The position numbers and the translations under genes were made by a program. A DNA stretch of 64,000 nucleotides. It comes from Oncomelania hupensis (taxonomy: Eukaryota; Mollusca; Gastropoda; Littorinimorpha; Pomatiopsidae). Where the stretch lies: contig CM072512.1 of NCBI GenBank assembly GCA_036898135.1, positions 7,361,484 through 7,425,483 of the forward strand. The letters are read 5' to 3'. The notes beneath the pieces are model-generated. The model was not told the origin of the DNA. It made no database searches and was given only the letters and a program-made list of their open reading frames with translations. Positions 9,926 to 63,660 of the stretch are shown piece after piece (position 1 is the first letter of the stretch; every line of letters begins with the position of its first letter).

Positions 9926-12106
9926 ATGTTATGATAGTGAAATGTGAAACAGATTTTTTGTTGCTGTGTATGTGTGTGTACATGTATATGCAGTGAAAGC
10001 TGAATATTATGTTGTGTTTTTATCCTGGACACATTTATTTTTTCATCTTCTGAGATCCCCATGCATGATCTCCTCTCTATTTTTTTTCTTCTCTTTCTCC
10101 CTCTCTTTTTCTCTCTCTCTCTCTCCCTTCAAAAGCGTAGAAAGTTGAAAATTCAATTTTAAGCATGAATACATTTATATTTTTTGTCTTTGTCATATTT
10201 TCATTTTCTGCGACTTCATGCATGATTCATTCTTCCTCTCTCAAAGACTGTGATAAAGAAGTACAACCTTCCACTGTTATTATTATTCAATCACACAATG
10301 TCTGACAAATTATATGTTCAGGCATTCTGTACACGATAAATTGCACTGACTGGTCCGCAGAAATAGTATTATGACATTTCAAACACTACCGATTGGACAT
10401 GCGTATTCCATTTTGTTCAATCCTGTACCATAAACAAATGAATGTAATAAATACTCTCCAGCATTCACATTCTTCACTAAAATCTTATAAAACAAGACAC
10501 ATTTCTAATGAATTTACAATGAAAATATCGTATCCGAATGCAAGTCAACCACATGAAAAAGCCTGTAAAAACAACAAATTCCTAGCTATTTCTAAAAAAT
10601 AAAAAAAACTTTATTTCAAAATAAAGTAACAGATTCAAATACAAACTCCCAACTAGTAAAGTGAGTCAAAATGCCATACTTACTTTGTTGATAGTTCGCC
10701 TGTACTATTGTGATATGGACTTTTTTACAATGAAGGGGAAAAAGGCATTAGAGACCTCTCAAGTATTATCTTTCTTTAGAAGAGTATGTGTTCCCACAAT
10801 GTGGAATGGGTCGTATTGAGCAGGTAATCCCTTGACTCAATAGTTGTTTCTGAACTTTCTCAAACATGCACCATCAAAACCTTGATTATCATCACAATAT
10901 ATAGTCACACCGTGCTAAACCATGCAACAGGCAACAAGATAACCTTGACACGACACTGGCTGAGTACGTATCGGAGATCTATCAAGCATAGACTGTGTAT
11001 AGGCATAAGTACTCTCAAAGCCTCTGGCGCTCAGAGTAAGGTCTGCGTCTCTTTCAGGCCAATCACCTCTATGATCTTACCATCAGAAGCAAAAAGGTCT
11101 ATTAGCAAATCTATATGGAAGTTTCCAACTATAACGTTGGCTGGTGTTTTCCAGATCCTAGAGAAAATTTCGTATAAATAGTTTACAGGTTAAAAAAAAA
11201 AAGTGTGGCAAAAATACTATGCCAACTTTACGTACTTACTGCAAAAGTCAAAGTTTGTTGAATAATTAAATATGACTTGTTTTAATATAGTGTGCTGCTT
11301 AGCGCCTTCGATATTAATAATAATAATTGTAAAGTCCTCAAATAAAATTCACGGTCTGCTCTCAGCGATTCATCTAGTGTATCGTTTTTGTTTACATTTA
11401 TATACAACGATGCTTCATATTACATAAACAAATTGCACGCATACAATTCAATTTTTTAAAACTTTATTACCATCAGAGAAATTATTTACACTTGCTTTTA
11501 CTACAACCACACTGGTGTGAGCCATCTCTCTCTCTTTAAATTTAAAACATACCGACACCAAAACCTACCCCATGTGTCCATGATGTTGCTACATTTTACA
11601 TGCATAAATCATGAATTTTCTTTCCCTCACACACACACATATGCATACTCAGCCTCTCTCACTTATACACAAACAAATACCTCTTATATCTGTGCATAGC
11701 ATGCATGTTTGTGCTGTGCGTATGTCCAATTAAAAAAACACTATTTCATCCTCAGCAAGTCTTTTTAACAGCTTTACCAAAAATTTGTAGCAGCTTCAAA
11801 TCATCTCTCATCTCTCGAGTAAAATGTGCATCAGCTTCTGCCCTCAGTTCAAACAACCACAACATGTAAAATTCATAATTCAAGGCAGATAACTTACAGC
11901 TAACATCGGGGAGAAAATAACCTTTTTCAGGACTGAAACAAAATATATTTCATTGAAAAGTACTAATTTTTTTCCCATCCATTGCATGCCATCCGTTCTT
12001 CCATAAAATATCTGTCTTTCCGTAAGACTTTTACAAAACATATTTCATGGAACGCCACACTTTTCACCGTGAAATTCAAACTTCCATAAAACAGCTCTCT
12101 CTTTTC

Positions 12107-12107
<1 letters not shown>
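9926..12107. other. Intergenic AT-rich stretch, nothing recognised
   Basis: Only short open frames and small CT tracts are seen. The stretch lies between the convergent AIMP2 and IKK genes. I see no homology, TIR pair or RNA gene. Confidence 0.5.

Positions 12108-12151
<44 letters not shown>
12108..12151. repeat. (CT)n microsatellite
   Basis: A run of CT dinucleotides. Confidence 0.95.
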
Positions 12152-12156
<5 letters not shown>

Positions 12157-12565
12157 CTCTTTCTCTGATATGGCTTCACAAGCAAAGATTTTACAAAGGT
12201 CCACGTCTGCTGCTTGTAGGGTGGCGTATCCATGACAAGCGGGTTCACCTGCAGCAAGCTGACTCGAAGAGTATGCACCCATTCTTTCCGGCAAAATATA
12301 TACTAAAATAAATAACAATGCCTAATGCTCGCCTCTCACCCTTCACCATTGTGCCAGCAAATCATATACCTAATACCAATTCCTCTATGCTACCCTACGC
12401 TCCTCACCGACCCTCTCTGCTAGATAAAACTGCATGAAAATGAATTCTTTATTAACATTTGGCACAAACGAGAAAGATCATCAAAGCATCCAGGCACACT
12501 ACACCGGATTAGCAAAAATTAGAACTACAAGGGCAAAGCCGAAAATGACTCACATCCTCCTTATG

Positions 12566-12747
12566 CAGACCTGCCTACCCCCATCAGAGTAAAAGCGGGA
12601 GACAGGGGATCGAGGGTTTGCCAAAATGGAGCTCTGTATAATATCATGGCAAAATTGGTGATTTTATAATATATATATATATACACAGAGCTCCATTTTG
12701 GCAAAAGCGTGAGTCTCCTGCCAAAAGCGGGAGAGTAGGCAGGTCTG
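12566..12747. mobile_element. 182-bp MITE, CAGACCTGC TIR family, 6-bp TSD
   Basis: The termini CAGACCTGCCTAC and GTAGGCAGGTCTG are perfect inverted repeats. The element is largely palindromic: GCCAAAATGGAGCTCTGT occurs in both arms around an AT-rich centre. CTTATG duplications flank it at 12560-12565 and 12748-12753. The TIR and the 6-bp TSD match the larger element at 44737-46296, so that family probably mobilised it. Confidence 0.88.
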
Positions 12748-12825
12748 CTTATGGAACTCCCAATGTTTAACACGAAAATGAGTGCCCAGAACAAACAAAA
12801 TGAAAAGGTGACATTAAAGTGCAAA

Positions 12826-13568
12826 GTAACCCCGACTTTGATCTTTCTATGCTCTTGACCTTGTGATGACCCTGAGCTCTGGCTCCAAATACACTCATGT
12901 GCTATCAACTTAAGTCTTAACTACAGCAAAAATTGTATTATGCCCCAAAAATGTTGACCTTGGGATGACCTTGATCCTCATGTGACCTCTCATGCATGTC
13001 TGATCAAATAACCCAACGTTGTTGCATATTATGGGTTAAATAAACAGACATTCCACTGTATGATGCCGTCTTTTTGTATTTTATTTTGAATGGCCTAAAA
13101 TGATCTTGACCTACAAGATCAATGCAAAAATGGAACAAATATGAAAGATCCAACTATCATCTCTAAATACAAAACATTTGGATTTTATATCTCTTATAGT
13201 TTAGGGTCAAGGTCACTTCAAAGTACTATACTAACCAACTTTGGACAGCCCCAGTGACCTTGACCTTCACTTGAGTGAGGTTGACCAAATTTGTAAAGTA
13301 TGTGTGTCTCATTGATTACATAAGTTCAATAATAATAACCTATGAAAAAAAAATTTATTTTTTTTGAAATTTGTCATTTTTTAAACTAATATTTGTTGAC
13401 CCTATAACCTTGACACCAAAGTGAAGTCATACCTTCACTGATCATTTATGAGGTCTCATGGGTATACACCATTTTACCAAGTTCGGTTGTGATAGTTGAA
13501 ATAGGTTATGAGATATTAATCCACTTGCAAGTTTTGCACAGACAGACAGCAGACATATATGGACATTT
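12826..13568. repeat. Degenerate TGACCT-rich dispersed repeat
   Basis: Many TGACCTTGA/AGGTCA-like words are followed by a segment ending AGTTTTGCACAGACAGACAG. Repeats of this style are familiar from mollusc genomes (recalled knowledge). No coding sense is seen. Confidence 0.5.
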
Positions 13569-13654
13569 TTTTTAAAATGTAATTTTTGGACTATTTAAGA
13601 CTCATCTCGCACAGATTTGCAAAAATCTGGATTTTGGGAGGAGAGGGGGTGAGT

Positions 13655-13822
13655 ACATAGACTCACACTGCTATGCATGTGGGAGGAGGGGGAGGGTGAG
13701 GGGAGAGAGGGGGGAGTATATAGACACACTGCTATGCATGTAGGGGGAGGGGAGATAGGAAGGGGACAAGAGAGGGGGTGAGTACATAGACTCACACTAC
13801 TGCTATGCATGTGAGTCAAAAA
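13655..13822. repeat. Short tandem repeat around GAGTACATAGACTCACAC
   Basis: Three degenerate units of about 60-70 bp contain GTACATAGACTCACAC and TGCTATGCATGT, joined by G/A-rich spacers. One unit recurs alone at 49965-50008. Confidence 0.8.
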
Positions 13823-14099
13823 ACGTGACCGAAGTATTCCTCAGCACACCTTGCAAAATTCATTACTGAATGACTTCGATGGAGAAGATTCTGGTTAGAG
13901 TTAGAACAGATGACAATTCAATTTGTCCTTAATGTTCATGCAATAGGACATTAAACCTTGTTGAATGAATGAATTAACATTTATTAACCGCACAAACATT
14001 TCCACCCAAAAGGATATCACAGTGCTGGGGGAACAAATTACAAGCAAAAATGAAACACTTTACACAATGTGAGTTAAAATTACATGTCACACATACACA

Positions 14100-14158
<59 letters not shown>
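14100..14158. repeat. (CT)n microsatellite
   Basis: A CT tract directly upstream of a LINE fragment. Confidence 0.95.
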
Positions 14159-14167
<9 letters not shown>

Positions 14168-14215
14168 TTCTCTATCTTCCACCCATCTTATATACACAAA
14201 CACACATATACACAC

Positions 14216-14765
14216 GAAACATGGACCATCACAGCAGACCTACAACAAAGAATACGAAGCGTGGAGATTAGGTGCTATACAAGACTTCTGGGCATTTCCT
14301 ATACCCAGCACATTACCCACGACAAAGTCTGACAGACCATCACACAAGCCATTGGACAACATGATGACCTGGGCTGGCGTGCATGAACGAACTTAAAAGC
14401 CGACTTAGACTTAAGTAGCATGTTTCAGTGAAGCGTTAAGTCTAAGTCGGCTTTTAAGTTCGTTCATGCACGCCAGCCCTGCTCACAGTGGTGAAGAAAC
14501 GGAAACTCCGATGGTATGGCCACGTCGCCAGAGCAGCAGGCCTTGCAAAGACTATCCTGCAAGGCACGGTGCAAGGATGCGGAAGAAGAGGGAGACAGAA
14601 AAAAAGGTGAGAGGACAACATTCGAGAAAGGACTGGCTTGACACTGAGCGAAGTCATGAGGGTTGCAGAGGACAGAGAAAGACGGAGTATGCTGGTTAAA
14701 CGATCATCTGTGGCGCCCCAGCGACTTCCAAGTTGCAAAATAGGATATGATAGGGTAGGATAGGA
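14216..14765 (+). mobile_element. LINE 3' fragment (copy 2), split by a hairpin element
   Basis: Starts at GAAACATGGACCATCACAGC and carries the LINE C-terminal block (GVEIRCYTRLLGISYTQH after frameshifts), then the KKRKLRWYGHVARA-like region, ending in a (AGGAT)n tail at 14740-14765. A 109-bp palindromic element interrupts it at 14371-14479. Frameshifts make it dead. Confidence 0.88.
14371..14479. mobile_element. Near-perfect hairpin (foldback) element inserted in a LINE
   Basis: The 44-bp left arm 14371-14414 (GGGCTGGCGTGCATGAACGA...) is the exact reverse complement of the right arm 14436-14479. The loop is 21 nt, 14415-14435. CCTG is present at both edges (14368-14371 and 14478-14481). Sister LINE copies run uninterrupted through this point, so it is an insertion. 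Mismatch-free arms imply a young insertion or ongoing arm homogenisation. Confidence 0.9.
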
Positions 14766-15202
14766 TAGGACCTACACACACACACAGGCATACCCAAAAA
14801 CAGTATGCACAATCTCTCTTCCTCAACCTGTTCAACAATTCAGTTAATATATTAATCTATGGTACTTCCAATAAAAGAATAAAAATGAAGACTAAAATTA
14901 AAAGAGTGGATTGAAAGGAGTGTTCAAAAGTAGCTGATTTCAAATAACACTGTTAACAATAACCACAACAATAACCACAATAATAATGCTACTGTTGTTA
15001 CCGTTAACATTAGTCAGTGTCAACAAATCCTCACCTGTAACTCTTACATGAAATACATTCTTTCAGAACGTTACCTGCGGACTTCTCGGAGATGAAGAAC
15101 ATAAGTGGAGGTGGGAGAAGAGAAAGTCAAAGTGAGAGCCCTGCCCACCACCCCACCAGCCCCAATTTCCAAGGAGTGATATGGCGTTAAGCTCCTGAGC
15201 AC

Positions 15203-15782
15203 TTGCACATTACATTACATAATTGTTGCTTTAGGTCCAGCGGACTCTTCCGAGCCAAATCAGGACCGGACAACCCCCAATCCGCATAAAAGATCTGCTG
15301 AAACAACCCTAGTGGGAAAACTGAATGCCCTCCACCAGCCAGTCACTTTACAATAAAGACATCCCACGCAGGAGACGGCTGAGGCTTTACCCCAACTAAT
15401 CGAACCCCCATTTACAAAAACAAAATAGAATACAAACAGCATTATAAATTATCAACAAAACACATACATATAAAATGCCTACATTGCTTAATAATAACAT
15501 CATAGGAAGCCCTAGTGACCACCTGGCAGAAAGCGTCCAACATTCCCAAGCTGATCCAACAGACCTCATACACGAACAAGGAGTCTTGTCCCGGAAGAGT
15601 TTTCAAGAAAAAAGGTAGATGACTGGTATAGCGAAGAAGACGATAGTATAGCAGATTGATAGAACAGAGCAGGAATGAGAAAGAGCAAATGAGAAAGACA
15701 GCGACAGTGGGAATTTAAAGCACTAAATTTCCAGAAAGTGGGGATACTATTTATACTGAAACCCCCGGCACCCCAACGGGGT
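15203..15782 (-). mobile_element. Family B non-autonomous retroelement, copy 1
   Basis: Nearly full length. Read on the minus strand it starts CCCCGTTGGGGTGCCGGGGG, has TATAAATA about 30 bp in, and ends GAGTCCGCTGGACCTAAAGC followed by an ATGTA microsatellite. No long open frame. See also 25843-26445 and 49156-49732. Confidence 0.85.
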
Positions 15783-17340
15783 TACTGTTGCCGCAGTGAA
15801 TTGGTCATGCCTACAAAGTCAAGACAGGTTTTCAACTGGGGCTTTCACTTTTCCCTTTATAGGTTAGAACAATCTACAGTGGCAAGATTGCTCATGACCC
15901 CAAGGGGTGAGCACTTGCACAGACAAACCACACAAGATTCAGCAATATCATTCTCAACATCCATATTTCGCCCAGGACTCAGCAGAATAGATCTATTCCT
16001 TAAACAGGCCTAGTCCTTGCTCGTTATCAGTTTCCTCTCTTGGTTTGTGGAACAAACTTAGCGACTGGGCCTTGTGCAAACGATGCAGACAGTAAAGTGT
16101 TGTGCATGGGGAACATGCCAAACTGACTCTAAATATCCTGAAAGATGTACAGGGACACAGTTTATTCCCATTTGTCAAGCCTGGGAAAGTATAATTATCA
16201 TCTAGATCGATCGATGCCTGCAGTTGATCAAGGGCATGCGAACGACCGATCGAACAACTGGGAGTACAATTTTTAAAAATAATGTATTCATCTGTTTTGC
16301 TTATTTATTTATTCTTATTTATTTTTTATTTTCATTTATTAAAAATAAAATCAGAATTAAGAACATGATTCAGTTTTGAACTATGATCATAAGAATTGTC
16401 TGCCTGTGGAAAAGCGGGCTAGTTAACTTAGTAGATCGGCAAGCTCGTGTTACAAAGGTTGAGGGGGTGACCCGAACATAAACATTGGTCGCCTGGGATT
16501 GTGCTCAGTTGTCTGAGCGTCAGACTGTGCACCCTAGGCTGCAAGTGGGCGCCTTAGACGGCTTGAGTTAGATCCCATGTCGGTCCATGCCTTGAGGTGA
16601 AAAAGCTATATAACTTTATAAGAATGATACATTTTAAAATAAATACATAAATAAAATACATCGGAACCCCACAAAACGATCGCCGATAAGCATAATATTT
16701 GCAAGACGGGAAGTTAGTTCATAGATAAAAATCATCTGATTAACCAGTTTCATTGTTTGAAAGTCGTTCGAGACGATTCTCACCCGGGGCAGATGGATTT
16801 GTCTCAAAGATGGTTCCCAAGAGGATTTATTATGCAATTTTGTACGTTGAGGTAGTAGCCTATGCATTCGCTCACCAGTTCCAACTGCTTGCTCTCACAG
16901 ACAAGGAAAGTAACTCGCTTGTTTATGGTTCAAGCCATTTAAGAACAATGCCTATTGTGAAGTTGCTTAATTTATGGCTTCTTCACTCAAAGAACCAACC
17001 TGTCAAGACCAGGTAAACTTCTTTCAAATCTGCATCTTTTACATCTACATTACAAAATACATATATTGCACTGGGATTCTAATGCTGTTGCATCAGTTTA
17101 TGCACAAATATAGGGACCCTATCACGGTGTGTCATTTACTCCTATCCCCAAAATATCATGGGAATCCCAGCCATGAATATATATATACTTTGCTGTCAAC
17201 AGTGATGGACAATAATAGCATTAACTTATGATTAACAGTGACAAAAAAATGTTGTAAATCACCAGTTGAATTATTCTTCGACATTTTTCAGACCAAAAAA
17301 CTAGATGAAAGTGTAACGTGCACACACACACCCTAAGCCA
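15783..17340. other. Intergenic sequence with one SINE-like fragment
   Basis: Positions 16483-16570 (TGTGCTCAGTTGTCTGAGCG, then TGCAAGTGGGCGCC) are the reverse complement of sequence at about 24300-24355, so they belong to a dispersed family. The rest holds only short chance open frames. Confidence 0.5.
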
Positions 17341-17850
17341 AGGTTACTCAGTATTATCATGACTTTCCTGAAACGCCACATACATTGTGCTGACAATGGG
17401 TCATATTTTGTCCCCCTTTTTAAATACTTTTAAGTGTTCGAACACTAACCCTAACCCAGCCCTAACCCTAATGGATCATTGTTCTGACATCAAAACAAGT
17501 ACTAGGTTTGTCAAAACAAGTTATGTAGATGTTCACTGGTTTGTCCAAATAGCACCGTGTAAACATGCCCCCAGGCTCACACACGCAGGTTTACACACAC
17601 ACACACAACCGTGTAGAAACGCCATTGTGATGACTTTCATGAAACTCTACATAACATACGTTACTTTGACATTTTTACAAATTTGTCCATTTTTTAAAGC
17701 TAACCCTAACTCTAACCCTAACCTTTAACCTAACCCTAAGCCTAACACAGCCCTAACCCTAACGGAACACTGTTTTGACATCAAAATAATGAGGTCCGTC
17801 AAAAGAAAGTACGTATAGGTTTAAGTGTATCTCAGAATAAAGGCGTTTCT
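17341..17850. repeat. Telomere-like (CCCTAA)n patches in a duplicated unit
   Basis: Two diverged copies of a roughly 270-bp unit each contain CCCTAACCCTAA-type words (17446-17471 and 17699-17763), followed by a shared block ending GACATCAAAA. The patches are short and degenerate, so they are interstitial, not a chromosome end. Confidence 0.75.
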
Positions 17851-18186
17851 ACCTAGCCACACCCACACACACATATACATACATACAAAGTAACTCTTTC
17901 AGTGTTTCCCAAAACGCACATGTGTGCGTCAGAGACGCACAAAAACTGAAAAAGGACGCATGAAAAAAAAAGTGGTGCGTCACAAGGGACGCAACGTTTT
18001 TTTTTTTTTTACTGCCGTTATGTATCCTGGCACCTCTGAGCTATCGTGCGCCCGAGCCGAGTAAGCGCGGTGATCTCCCCTACCCACTGACCGCGCTGAC
18101 ACGCATGCGCAGCCTTTTTGTTTTGCTTCCGAAAAGCTGAAACATGCTGCTCGACATATAGCTACGGAAAACGATAACCCGCCGGG

Positions 18187-18268
18187 CTGGGGCCGGGTAG
18201 CTCAGTTGGTAAGAGCGTCTTGCTAGTAACCGAAAGGTCGCTGGTTCGAATCCCGAATTGGTCAACGT
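18187..18268 (+). repeat. tRNA-like SINE head (Pol III A and B boxes)
   Basis: TAGCTCAGTTGG (A box) and GGTTCGAATCC (B box) are spaced as in a tRNA. The acceptor stem pairs only with several G-T wobbles and the anticodon and T stems have mismatches, so I call it a SINE head or tRNA pseudogene, not a functional tRNA. Confidence 0.75.
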
Positions 18269-18536
18269 GTGATCATATTATTTTCCCCCTTTACCAACAA
18301 CTGGCCCGCTGGTGTCAGTATAAATCGGTCCAGTAGTCACCTATATGCGAAAGTGTCGTGTGACTATAATCTACAAACAACAACCCGCAGAAATGCGGAA
18401 GACGATGCAATCGTTAATGTTGAATCATCATTTTCAGTTCTCCATATATAGACTAGGCAATGATGATCTTGTCTGTAATACGCAGTTGAACAGATTTTTT
18501 TGGTCTCTTTTTTATTTCTTCTGGTCATCGACTTAG

Positions 18537-18840
18537 CAGAGGCACGGTGGTCTAATGGTAGTGCTTTGGCTTACGGATCTGAAGGTCACGGGTTCGAGCC
18601 CTATCCGGGCCATTGTGTTGTGTCCCTGGGAAAGACACTTTACTACCGTTTCCTACTCCTTCAGATGAGAGTATAAACCGAGGTCTAGTCTGTGTCGCAT
18701 GCACTCCATCATAACGGACTTTAAAGATCCTGACGCTCATGTCCTAGACGGGTGAGTGCCGGTAACAAGAACATACCCAGCATTTGGCTGCAGAGTCCTC
18801 AATAAGCTGAGGGTGGCAGCCCCCAACGAAAGAAGAAGAA
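18537..18840 (+). mobile_element. tRNA-headed SINE, family F
   Basis: The head has TGGTCTAATGGTAG and GGGTTCGAGCCC. A conserved-looking core follows (GTGTCCCTGGGAAAGACACT), then CGGACTTTAAAGATCCTGAC and a 3' tail GCCGGTAACAAGAACATACC..CAGCATTTGGC, ending in a GAA microsatellite. The core resembles a widespread invertebrate SINE central domain (MetaSINE-like, from memory). A fragment recurs at 25371-25440. Confidence 0.78.
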
Positions 18841-19289
18841 GAAGAACACTAACTGCTTTTACAGAGAAAGTTTGTCAGTACAAGCAGATTGATGTGTGTA
18901 AATTGTCGTATGACCATTTCATGTTTGTTCTATGGTCATTTTATGTGATTTTAAGGTTCCCCTAGTCAATGATGGATTCCTTTGTAACATTTATCAGTAT
19001 TCCTTTTGTTGTGTTGCTTGTTTAATGGCTATTCATAATTTTCAAAAAAGTTGCATTGAAAACTAAACTTTGTTTGACTTTGAGGCGTATTTGTGTGTCC
19101 GTGATGTTGGTAATCAAAATCAAGGTAAATGTAGGAATTGTAAGGGGACTCTCAAATTTTGTAAGGGGACTCTTTAAATTTTGCACCAGAGAGTCCCAAG
19201 GACTCTCTGAAAAAAAAGCTGTGGGAAACACTGTCTTTTCTTTTCTAACAGAATTTCAACCACCAAACAAAACATACAAGACTAAATTA

Positions 19290-19552
19290 CCTTGTCCACA
19301 GGCTAGAAACCAATGGCACCGTGTTGGATCGATTCCGCCTCTCGGCGTTATATTTCTCCGAATATTATTTACTTTCGACTCGAGCAACATCACATGAGTT
19401 TTCACTGGGTACTCCTGTTTGCTCCCCTAATAAAATTTCAAAACACAAATAATATAAAGGAGGGTTGGGTTTGGGCTCGCCACAGACTGTGAGACTACGC
19501 CTCCCCCAGGGGAGGCGGCCCAGAATTTCCCAATAAAAATGGACAATACAGT
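19290..19552 (+). mobile_element. tRNA-derived SINE, family A copy 2
   Basis: 5'-truncated copy beginning CCTTGTCCACAGGCTAGAAA and ending GGGACAATACAGTG-like. It keeps the CGTTATATTTCTCCGAATAT body. Confidence 0.82.
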
Positions 19553-20745
19553 GTCAAAAATAATAAAAATAATAAAAAAATAAAAATGACCAACCACAAA
19601 TGATGACCATGATGATAAAGACAAGATTGCATACATGCATGTGCAACACCAAGTCAAACCCCAATTTCATGCACAGAGATAGTAAAAAAAAATATCACAG
19701 CTTGAAACCACAAAGTGAACTTTTTTGTAGACCACTTGTATCCTGCTGTATTTGCAAAAGAAATCCTTTTAAAAAAACAAAAAGAAATAAAAACAGCAGA
19801 AGAAGGAGATATGAAAAAGATTCTGCCTAAAAGTACGGAGGGTCATTGCTGATCAACTCCCAAATGGACAAGCCGATATACAATGTTGACAAAATGAAAA
19901 TACGGTACATCATCAGTTTTGAAACTGCTCTTGAATGAATCACCATTAACCCATGTACTATTAACACGCTGTCAAGTAGTCTTGTGCTTGTGTCCAGTAG
20001 TACACAGTAAGGTTTCATTAAACTCAGTCTCCGCAACACACAGTGGCTCAGTCTTGACAAATACGTTACATAGCACACAGTAATGCAATACCACAATCTT
20101 CTGCCGTCAAAAACAGTTCAGGTTCCAAACCCCCAATGCAACGTACTGTTTGTAAATCATTCATCCCTTGTAGTCAGACTGTTCAGATTCCGGACACAAA
20201 ATGCACCTTACCATTTTCGTTCTGCAAGATCTGACTGACCTTATATGTCTTTTGACAAACACAGCATTCTTGTCACCCACCACAAGATATCCGAGTTCCA
20301 ACGTACAGAGAGACAAAAAGTGTGTGTAAAAACACAGGTATGTAGTTGTCTCACCTCGAGAAATGGAACTAGAGTTTAATGACAGTATCATGGACATTAT
20401 TCCCAGTAAATGCTATCCTCCAGGAATTAAGGGAAAGAAACAAAAGATCTCCCCTTTTTTTCCTGCTGTCAGTGGTTTGAGTTTGTGGAATGGTGCCCTA
20501 GATACAGATGGCCATTTTACTAGGTTCGCATCTCATCAGTGTATCAGCTGGGCGTGCTTACAAATCAGGTCACTTGATTTCCAACGGCGTATGAAGATGC
20601 CTGGTTGAAGTCCTCAGGAAAAGTATCTTCATGCAGGGGAAAAAAAGATATCCACCACCTTCAGTAAGTACCACTGCACTACAGCTGATATTTAGTCACT
20701 AATCGTGTATCAAGCATTTCTCCTACAATAACAACCGTGGAGACA
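19553..20745 (-). other. Downstream flank / presumed 3' UTR of the IKK gene
   Basis: No recognised feature. On the minus strand this follows the IKK stop at 20746-20748. I could not fix a poly(A) signal. Confidence 0.4.
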
Positions 20746-63182
<42,437 letters not shown>

Positions 63183-63300
63183 CTTGATCAGCAGCTGGAT
63201 TCACCATCAACTCATGATCTCGGCCACTGAAAATTGAAGAACTTCTGAATCTGGATCTATAAATATATAATACATTGCTAACATTCATAAACCGGCATCG
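63183..63300 (-). promoter_or_regulatory. Immediate upstream of the IKK start
   Basis: The context before ATG is CTGCTGATCAAG. No TATA box or upstream exon was identified, and the transcription start may lie beyond the window. Confidence 0.35.
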
Positions 63301-63304
63301 AGCT

Positions 63305-63660
63305 TGATGGTGGGGGTGCAATTCTGGGCCACCTCCACTGGGGAAGGCATAGTCGCATCCTGTGGCATGCCCAAACCTAATATTAGGTTGTTCGGGGGTT
63401 TTGGGTTTGTTTTCTTGGGGTTTTTTTGCAAGAGGGAGGGAGGGAGTGGGAGGGGAGGAGAAATTTTGCGGAGGGAGCAAACTGGAGTACCCAGAGAAAA
63501 CCCCAGAGAGGTTGCCTGAGTCAAAAGTAAATAATATTAAATAATATTTGGAGAAACATAATGCCTAGAGGCGGGATCGATCTTACACCTGTCAAGCCAT
63601 TTGTTTGTGGTCTGTGGACAATGCAAGTTATTTATTCCTTAGTGTGGCCACAACACTTGC
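63305..63660 (-). mobile_element. tRNA-derived SINE, family A copy 6
   Basis: GTGCAATTCTGGGCCACCTC to TAGTGTGGCCACAACAC. It has a duplicated AATAATATTAA stretch and a G-rich expansion at 63407-63465. It starts about 120 bp upstream of the IKK start codon, so it may lie in the promoter or 5' UTR. Confidence 0.82.

Larger units (their letters stand above)
17900..19233. mobile_element. hAT-like TIR element (CAGTGTTTCCC) carrying nested SINEs
   Basis: The ends CAGTGTTTCCCA and GTGGGAAACACTG are inverted repeats, flanked by TCTTT at 17895-17899 and 19234-19238. CAGTGTTTCCC-like termini occur in known hAT elements. No transposase frame is visible. Two tRNA-headed SINE sequences lie inside. The TSD is only 5 bp, so the pairing of the ends is likely, not certain. 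Confidence 0.65.

Noticed and set aside
10882..11181. 99-codon plus frame in the intergenic region
   Set aside because: No homology, AT-rich composition and no splice context; length is compatible with chance.
18187..18268. Functional tRNA gene
   Set aside because: A and B boxes are good, but the anticodon and T stems have mismatches and the acceptor needs several wobbles; better read as a SINE head.
18541..18612. Functional tRNA-Gly-like gene
   Set aside because: It continues directly into a SINE body with a core domain and a 3' tail; there is no terminator and the stems are imperfect.
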